NCBI GenBank assembly: GCA_013407085.1
Contig: JACCGJ010006071.1
Span: 1 to 64,000, forward strand
Direction of reading: 5' to 3'
Length of the DNA: 64,000 nucleotides
Source: Atriophallophorus winterbourni
Lineage: Eukaryota; Platyhelminthes; Trematoda; Plagiorchiida; Microphallidae
The notes below the pieces were generated by a model. The model was not told the origin of the DNA, ran no database searches, and saw only the letters and a program-made list of their open reading frames with translations. Shown here one piece after another: positions 59,401-64,000 of this stretch. Each line of letters begins with the position of its first letter. The first letter of the stretch is position 1. The position numbers were made by a program, and so were the translations under genes.

Positions 59401-62400
59401 AATAAAGCGTAGGTTATTGTATATTGAAGTTTATGCAAAACTCTCAAGGAAATCGCCAGTCTCCGCTGATCTTAATGTTCGTAATTCGTAATGTAGCATG
59501 TGGGGTCAGTCAAATTTGAGTCACGTTTCGCCTTCAGATTAGCTATTGACTGTTGGAGGTTAATTGATCATTGATTTGGAAATTATGCATGATTGAATCG
59601 TAAATATCCACAAGGAAAACCGCTTGTGTTGCACGACCTATTCCGTTTAAGATCACACCTCTGAAACTTAAGGGTTCGGAGAAGGAAAAATGATGCTCTT
59701 CAACGCTTGATTTGGGCACAATCTGCAAGGAGTTGTCTTCCAGATGGGAAAAGCGCTTCCTCTATGTTTAAACCGCATGAAGATCGGACAATGGTAGCCA
59801 TAATATCGTTGTAAATGTGGTTAAACAGATCGACACAAAGAAACATTTATGGTTTCGTAAAATCCCGCGGACCGCTAATCTATTTATGACGGAGATCAGC
59901 TAAACGAGACCTGACAGGATTCGACGATTGAACCATAAACATTCTAATTAGAACCTATGGACTAGCGTCAATTAACTCAAGGTCGACTAGATTATGGCGT
60001 TATGGATAAAATTGAGAGTACCTATGATGACGAATGCCAAAATATAATGATATTAAAAGACGCGAACTTTGAGCAGAATTTGGTAAAACTTGATTATACA
60101 AATCATATAAACAGGAAAACTTGTTTATCATTCTTTCACTGTTTCAAGTGCATGCGGATACTGATCCCTCTGTCCCTACATGATAAGTGCAAACAGCACG
60201 AAACCGATCGTGGGGTGCGTGATGAAATGCATGCAAGTGAGCTTATTCGTTCATGGTCATGTGTTTTAAACCTAGTCTATACATGTGTTTGGACACGTGA
60301 TTGAATAGGTTGGTCGTACCAGCCTTATCCAACAGTGGCATACAAGCGCTCCTTGTTAACCATTCCTCCACTGTTCCAAGCGCATGCGGATTCTGATCTT
60401 ACTGTCCCTACCTGATGAGTGCAAGCAGCACGAAACCGGTCGTGGGGTGTGTGTTAGATTGCATGCAAATGAGCATTCTTGGAAAAATTGTTGTTTTTGT
60501 GTAATGCAGACAGCATTCAAAGTCTAGTCAATTACCTATGAAGCTCAGAACCATTATCACGCATTTTAATAATTATATAGTTATCTGATGTTAGTGTCGG
60601 CAGCGTGAATCCTGATTAACTCAGCTGGATATCATGCAATACTCCATACTATGCTTCCTCGTGTACATGGGGGTTTTTAAAAGATGAAAAAACTTCAATG
60701 ATACTAAATTTATATTGCAGTGTTGGCTTTCAGCGGTTGACGTACAACGCCATCAAAAAAATATTCTCAGACTCCACAGTGTTCAGAACGATAAGAAGTA
60801 CTGTCTTGGTCAACGGTAGTTGCATGCTGTTAGTGTGATATTCATTATCTTCTTCTTCACAGCATGAATCGCACTCTTCATATCGTGCCATTAATGTGAG
60901 TAGTCAAGCGCAATTTGTTCTAGCTTTTAAATACAATTTAAAATCTTTCATCTCTCTTTAGCTGTAGTCTTTGCGGTGAGTGCGGTATGTCTAAAATCGA
61001 GATCTTCGTTTCTTTGGAATGAGACAGTTCCAAATATATTGTGGTGCTCATATTCTTTGCACTTAAAAAAAACCACAAACGGTTTCTGGATGTTTGCCGT
61101 CATCGCGTGGAGATAGTCAGTTATGGTTGAGTGAGTCTTTTCCATTTTGATATATCTTCATCAACCTACTTGAATTTAAATCTTCGGTTTTGCAATGAGT
61201 TCTGTGAGTTAATACTGCTGCTTGTTAGGCTGATTATTAAGGGGAATTAACGAAAATCAAGCTCCGATAATAACTTTATTGCATTGAGAAAACTTCTAAA
61301 TGCTTCACTGTGAACTTCATAATTCTGAAGAGGCATCAAATACTTGACAAGAATGAAATAAGATACAGCGCTGTTGACTAAATATGTACTACACGATGAC
61401 TGCGTTATGTTAAGAACACGTATCGACAATTTACTTGAATCCAATCACGGTAAAATTATACCTACAAAGAAACTTTCGAGGAGAGGTATCTTTGTAACGA
61501 TATATTTGTCAATAAAGGTGGATCACATGCAATCATGGTTGAGAATTCTACGTCTCTCACAAGAGCAAGCAGCCATAAATTATAGTGCTGACAACAATAA
61601 CGCTTATTTGCGGCTTTCTGCTAATACCTACTCACAAGATTTCCTCTGCAATTCAATTGGTAACCGCGGAAGTTTTACTCAAATAATAATGAGATACGTA
61701 CTAATGACAGACAAGAAGACCATTTTCAGTGGCATTCTCAAGTGGACTCAGTGCCAAAAAAGCATCGTCTATCTAAGACACATGTGCAGGTTGGTCTGGA
61801 ATTCTGTATCAGTAGCACTACCAAAAACTTTAATGCTTATTTATCAAAGTAGAATGGATTATTTTCTTATTCAATGTGCAACAATGATGTGAGAATACGG
61901 TGGATTTGAAGGCATTATATTTCAGCACCTAAGCAAGCAATGCATTTTTATTTCTCATATTTTCTAACACAGTTTGAAAGATTTGTTCGAGAACATATAT
62001 TGGCTTGAATAAAAATGCATCAACATAAATGTTGCCAAACATTTAGCGGTTAAAGTTTCTGACCAAAACCAAATGTGGCCTTTGATCTCATGCAAACTAA
62101 ATTTGTCTTCTCCTGATCAATTTTAAACCACACTCGATAAGTTCCTGCTTTGTAATTGAACGAGAAAATATTATTTCCTTACATTCTGCGAAAAATTAAA
62201 TTTACTGACACCCATACGTATATCTTGATGAAACGTGTGTATCAGTGTATGTTAAATTCATTAAATGCGCTGCTGTTTTTCTAATCTGAGGTTCGACGAA
62301 TGATCTTGTGCGTCGCCTCCTATAAAAATGATAGAGGGTCGGTTTTTACTTGCATTTGAAGCCATCAACGCAATTAAGATGAGAAATTTGTGATGTCCAG

Positions 62401-64000
62401 TTGCAGAAATAAAACGATTTGTATTCGGTTAGCTTACTTTCTCAGTGCTTATAAGTCACTTAGACAACGGAACGAGATTTTTGTGAATTTATTTGTCAAA
62501 CTTAGGAGCTACGAGTGTTCAAAAGTTCGAGATCCATTCACAAATTGCAGTAAGCAGATAAAAACACTAATATAGCATGAAATGCTTTAAAAATCGCATT
62601 GTGTTCTTAAGTTTTTTCTGTATATTTGTTGTTAGTTAAGTGTTTAGTGGTGCACAATGTTTTCAATAACATAGTTAACTCCAAAACTTTCTTTACAATC
62701 CGCACATAACCCAAGTGATTCTAGCTTGGTAGCAATGAGCTCACAAGCTCCGTCGTTTAAACCTGTTTTACAAAAGTGCCAATTTTGTCAACAAATGGCC
62801 TTCATTCAATATATTACAACTATATGAAGCAACTTAATTATACATATAATTTGAAATGTTCAACTGCTGTAGGGTTTACACTCCTGCCTCCAGCCTGGTA
62901 GAATTGCATGTCACTATTCCACTATCACGCTGAAACCGATGTGTCGCGTGTCAGCATGTAAACAATAACATCATAATCAGAATAGTGACAGCATTACACC
63001 GATATCACGTGAAGAATGCTCAGCAGCCGTACAACAATGAAAACATCCTGAAAGCTTGGAAAGTGGGTAAATAAAACTAAAATCAATTGAAAAATGACCA
63101 AAATTATAAAGTACTTGTTTATCTTCTTGACAAATTTCAAATGTTTAGCCTAATTGACGATCATAGTATGTATTTTCGCAAACATTTTGACATATCTAAT
63201 TATCCTTCCAAATATAAAATATTTGTGTTTTATTGTCTACGTGTTTGAAATTTCAGTTTACATCAACCAATACCTAAAATCTATGTAATCGATCAAAATT
63301 TAACTTAGTAATAATTTTTATTGCATGTACTCACTTTGAGGATGGTTCGAAATAAATGTAATTAGCCGGTCATATTTCTAAATGTTCTAGAATATTATAG
63401 ATCATAGTTTTCGAATAGGAAATATGTAAAAATCTTGAGCTGAGTTCTGCATTATTATTGAAAGAGAATAAAATATAATCTGATAGATCCGACTTTCTAA
63501 AAGCATTAACACGACTGGTCAACCTTATCTTCTACTGACTTGTGACTCACCTTTTCGAGTAAACACCCACTGGCAGAATGAACATATATTAATTTGTTCA
63601 CAATTTACAAATCGCATAATCATTGTTAAAAATCTATGAATTAGAGCAATCGCCACAAACAAATATTACCGTGATTTTAGACATGGCGTCTCAGTTATTC
63701 GAAAAACAATTTTAGTCGAACCTTGGTTTATTATATGCAGTCTGTGCATTTAGGTCTAATTGGCTTCTAATTTTACCATTCACACTGATAATAACTAAAT
63801 AAATTCTTAAATTTATTTTTGCAAAGTAAACATTAATGTTCACAAGACAAAGTGCTGGAAACCTACGGTATTTTCGATACGTTCATATTTTCCTCGCTAA
63901 TTTTTCTGACTTCATCAGAATTCAAGCAAACCATTTTTAGATTAACCAGTTTGAAACCTTCGTTTTCCAGCGCTTCCAGCGTCTTGCCAGATCGACAAAT
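45468..64000 (-). CDS. NME7: NME7, nucleoside diphosphate kinase family (3' part of gene, five exons)
   Basis: Exons in order: beyond 64000 to 63867, 59333-59053, 54363-54116, 49212-49105, 45500-45468. All splice sites are GT-AG and the phases match (2, 1, 0, 0). NDK domain A: SGKTLEALENEGFKLVNLKM, then LILALELMGKG. Domain B: CAVIKPHAV, LTGKILDAIQSKGF, EVYKGVAHEYPEML, SGPCVALEI, FREFVGPVDP, LRPDTLRARFG, NAIHCTDLP, FFFRILDK-stop. Two NDK domains in tandem with this end are characteristic of NME7, a component of axonemes and of the gamma-tubulin ring complex; the N-terminal DM10 domain would lie outside the window. Domain B keeps the catalytic His (NAIHCTD) and the substrate Lys (IKPHAV). Domain A lacks the matching FG..G..NA.HG segment. 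Introns of 3.6-4.9 kb are full of repeats. Confidence 0.95.
45850..47150 (+). mobile_element. CR1-like LINE, 3' half, antisense in NME7 intron
   Basis: RT fragments in order: HACYIDISKASDRVNHDILI (about 46040), GPLLFLVFTNDI (about 46237), ILFADDIKIWKR (catalytic box, about 46300), LPLNPAKCKVL, EKDLGIWVSFNLKPGY, INTYIRPVMEYSIQAWAPWL (about 46650) and RIYHRATKLVYC. The C terminus follows to about 47090. The frame is open across the palm (45851-46498), with stops later. Confidence 0.85.
47469..47510 (-). ncRNA. Hammerhead ribozyme, family I, intact by sequence
   Basis: On the - strand: stem I CCCTAC (47510-47505), core CTGATGA (47504-47498), stem II GTGC-AAACA-GCAC, GAAA, CCGGTC, then GTGGGG (47474-47469), which pairs with CCCTAC through six pairs. 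Cleavage would follow the GTC. Stem III (ACCGGT) is self-complementary and has no loop, so full folding would need a dimer. All invariant bases are present. Confidence 0.8.
47925..48660 (-). mobile_element. LINE 3' portion with short (GAT)n tail
   Basis: The - strand shows RT C-terminal blocks in broken frames (IEKQINLPR, DWRKSRGGQTVTWHKELKTL, LPGWCPRDQISQWLVTLQDM), about 48590-48290. The same 3' UTR as 21908-22220 follows, ending at (GAT)n at about 47944-47931. Confidence 0.8.
48661..49104. other. NME7 intron sequence, no feature seen
   Basis: No repeat or gene was recognised between the LINE and the NME7 exon. Confidence 0.5.
49105..49212 (-). CDS. NME7: NME7 exon (catalytic end of domain B)
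   Basis: 108 nt (36 codons) between ATTTATAG and GTAAGT. It reads EVARFLRPDTLRARFG, then NAIHCTDLPNDTELE, with the nucleotide-binding Arg and Asn and the active-site His of NDP kinases. No ATG is present. Confidence 0.95.
49213..52320. other. NME7 intron, mostly unassigned
   Basis: A CR1 3'-terminus remnant (TATACGTATATCCTATGGTTCC) occurs near 50145. A 103-codon - strand frame at 52014-51703 (CDYLLLEDESASMKVLEDLG) is less AT-rich than its surroundings but resembles nothing known and has no clear splice sites. Nothing else was recognised. Confidence 0.4.
52379..52422 (+). ncRNA. Hammerhead ribozyme, family I (52.4 kb)
   Basis: Core CTGATGA (52386-52392), stem II GTGC-AAACA-GCAC, GAAA, CCGGTC, then GTGTGG. 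Stem I CTCTAC/GTGTGG has one mismatch. The core is complete. Confidence 0.7.
52605..52647 (+). ncRNA. Hammerhead ribozyme, family I (52.6 kb), weakened
   Basis: Core CTGATGA (52611-52617), intact stem II and GAAA. CGGGTA replaces CCGGTC, and the closing pair of stem I is lost. Confidence 0.6.
53185..53462. repeat. (ATC)n microsatellite, about 275 bp
   Basis: ATC units with scattered ATA, ATT and ACC variants. It ends exactly where the 3' UTR of a (GAT)n-tailed LINE begins (GTACAGCATTAAACCGG at 53461). Confidence 0.97.
53463..53940 (-). mobile_element. LINE 3' portion, (GAT)n-tailed
   Basis: It aligns with 47945-48264 and 21908-22220 (GACAACATACA..GCTTAGCG.ACACT, CAGCATGACAGCTT). Its tail is the expanded (ATC)n tract at 53185-53462. 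Confidence 0.75.
54116..54363 (-). CDS. NME7: NME7 exon (core of NDK domain B)
   Basis: 248 nt between ATTCACAG and GTAAGT. It reads LTGKILDAIQSKGF, ARLFRLSKHDAAEFLEVYKG, SGPCVALEIASI and TFREFVGPVDP. Phases 1 and 0 match the neighbouring exons. Confidence 0.95.
54950..55170. repeat. Inverted pair of family II hammerhead repeats
   Basis: The - strand copy (core region 54951-54994, badly mutated) and the + strand copy (core CTGATGA at 55133-55139) face apart around AGCCTTGAAAC...GCCTCACTGAACC. Confidence 0.6.
55127..55166 (+). ncRNA. Hammerhead ribozyme, family II, near-intact
   Basis: Stem I 5' strand CTCCGC, core CTGATGA, perfect stem II CGGC-AAACA-GCCG, then GAACCGGTA. One A of GAAA is missing relative to the other copies, so activity is doubtful. 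Confidence 0.6.
55383..57195 (-). mobile_element. Penelope-like element, 3' part, split by a CR1 insertion
   Basis: The GIY-YIG frame at 57193-56924 reads YVKGTPEAISRIE, then SIYRINCKDCSGVYIGQT, then TRIEEHRKR. The C terminus and 3' UTR run to 56575. The 3' UTR resumes at 55490-55383 (ATGACCAGGATCAGTGGTC) beyond a CR1 LINE. The uninterrupted order is seen at 44090-44297. Confidence 0.75.
55491..56574 (+). mobile_element. CR1-like LINE 3' half inserted into the Penelope element
   Basis: It opens within the RT (FINDLQNLLACKLVLFADDVK, catalytic box near 55550). An open frame at 55772-56362 carries RIFGRFPPHSLAKILNTYIH, YAVQAWTPWMEKN, RIYHNATKMV and LQIPHSRLNCRRHFF, with a natural stop at 56360. 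The 3' UTR ends with CCATAAATCTTGAATCTTGA, a (TTGAATC)n tail at about 56550-56574. 5'-truncated. Confidence 0.88.
57250..57890 (+). pseudogene. LINE fragments: ORF1 start-like and C-terminal zinc finger
   Basis: MGPKHIQIES near 57288 resembles IGPKHIPIES of the ORF1 at 43900. At about 57610-57725 broken frames read RRSRRRATDA and SSNFRCQCCGGDCSSRIGLF, then SHS, a finger typical of the C terminus of some trematode LINE proteins. A 3' UTR follows to about 57810. Confidence 0.5.
58290..58720 (+). pseudogene. CR1 RT C-terminal fragment with tail
   Basis: An open frame to 58704 reads LDRLYRRTYKLVHDF, LRRLDLMTLSQRTTRHDLIL and ILEIPHSKRYCSRYF, the usual CR1 C terminus, then the tail TGAATCTTGAATCTTG (58704-58719). 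Confidence 0.8.
58721..59052. other. NME7 intron sequence, no feature seen
   Basis: No repeat or gene was recognised here. Confidence 0.5.
59053..59333 (-). CDS. NME7: NME7 exon (end of domain A, linker, start of domain B)
   Basis: 281 nt between TTTGCAG (acceptor) and GTAAGT (donor at 59052). It reads HLLTEVSEKLILALELMGKG, then GPLDAERGF, then TTCAVIKPHAVTD. Where other NME7 proteins have a FG..G..NA.HG.DS block before the linker, this exon goes directly to ASTESAACQSEQIFG. Confidence 0.93.
59334..60070. other. NME7 intron sequence, no feature seen
   Basis: No recognisable repeat or gene. Confidence 0.5.
60174..60215 (+). ncRNA. Hammerhead relic, family I (60.2 kb)
   Basis: ATGATAA replaces CTGATGA, and CCGATC replaces CCGGTC. 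Stems I and II are intact. Predicted inactive. Confidence 0.65.
60406..60447 (+). ncRNA. Hammerhead ribozyme, family I, intact by sequence
   Basis: Stem I CCCTAC (60406-60411) pairs with GTGGGG (60442-60447) through six pairs. Core CTGATGA (60412-60418), stem II GTGC-AAGCA-GCAC, GAAA, CCGGTC. It differs from the 47.5-kb copy only in one loop base. Confidence 0.8.
61071..61112 (-). ncRNA. Hammerhead relic, family II
   Basis: GCGATGA in place of CTGATGA; GAAACCG is kept. The upstream GTGGTGCTCA (about 61041) marks the same repeat as 44861. Confidence 0.5.
61407..61892 (+). CDS. Unknown open frame (about 160 codons from the first ATG)
   Basis: It begins MLRTRIDNLLESNHGKII and ends SRMDYFLIQCATMM. 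It is long for this AT-rich sequence and lies antisense in the first visible NME7 intron. No known motif, signal peptide or membrane segment was recognised. There is no second copy in the window, so transposon origin cannot be shown. It may be a chance frame. Confidence 0.25.
   Translation: MLRTRIDNLLESNHGKIIPTKKLSRRGIFVTIYLSIKVDHMQSWLRILRLSQEQAAINYSADNNNAYLRLSANTYSQDFLCNSIGNRGSFTQIIMRYVLMTDKKTIFSGILKWTQCQKSIVYLRHMCRLVWNSVSVALPKTLMLIYQSRMDYFLIQCATMM
61893..63866. other. NME7 intron, AT-rich
   Basis: A (GAT)n-tailed LINE 3' fragment on the - strand lies at about 62970-63065 (GTGACAGCATTACACCG). Nothing else was recognised. Confidence 0.5.
63867..64000 (-). CDS. NME7: NME7 exon (NDK domain A, first half; continues beyond window)
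   Basis: It reads SGKTLEALENEGFKLVNLKM, then SDEVRKI, and ends ATACC before a GTAGGT donor (63866-63861). Phase 2, which matches the next exon. The exon is open to the window edge. Confidence 0.88.

Larger units (their letters stand above)
60120..60480 (+). mobile_element. Tandem hammerhead repeat, retrozyme-like, period 232 bp (family I)
   Basis: Two units in direct orientation, with TGTCCCTAC at 60171 and 60403. Each has CACTGTT.CAAG.GCATGCGGAT before and GCATGCAA(G/A)TGAGC after the hammerhead. Confidence 0.75.

Overview
This is a eukaryotic, AT-rich, repeat-dominated stretch, most likely from a flatworm and probably a digenean trematode. The evidence is the mix of CR1-like and RTE-like LINEs, Ty3/gypsy elements (one CsRn1-like), Penelope-like elements with GIY-YIG endonucleases, hammerhead ribozymes, and introns of about 40 nt. 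No prokaryotic features, rRNA or tRNA genes were recognised. One 20-N assembly gap lies at 42075-42094.

Layout. 1-5396: a CR1-like LINE on the + strand, split by a 2.1-kb piggyBac element at a TTAA site. 5397-11760: CR1 fragments, mostly on the - strand. One of them is a second copy of the first LINE that keeps the uninterrupted TTAA at 9301-9304. 11872-33470: a Ty3/gypsy element whose integrase is cut between 15003 and about 32603 by a 17.6-kb block. The block has two copies of the same LINE in direct orientation at its ends. Inside it is a multi-copy family of very small genes with a TATA box, signal peptide and 44/49-nt exons. One copy (25787-26467) reads open through four exons to a 75-residue secreted peptide; the others are broken. 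33560-40870: a CsRn1-like gypsy on the - strand and LINE fragments. 40470-44700: RTE-like and CR1 LINEs, the gap, a GATA microsatellite, and a Penelope 3' end.

45468-64000, - strand: the only conserved host gene recognised, NME7 (nucleoside-diphosphate-kinase-like, ciliary/axonemal family). Five exons with matching splice phases encode the two NDK domains; the 5' part lies beyond the window. The last exon has only 33 nt. NDK domain A lacks the nucleotide-binding/histidine segment, while domain B keeps it. The introns are filled with LINEs, a Penelope element interrupted by a LINE, an (ATC)n tract and hammerhead-ribozyme repeats.

The most unusual content is (a) hammerhead ribozymes arranged as tandem dimers of 219, 225 and 232 bp, which resemble retrozymes, (b) the small secreted-peptide gene family, and (c) the chain of nested insertions, whose order can be read from empty sites. 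Everything was read by eye. Family assignments rest on motifs, and repeat boundaries are approximate unless a sequence landmark is given.
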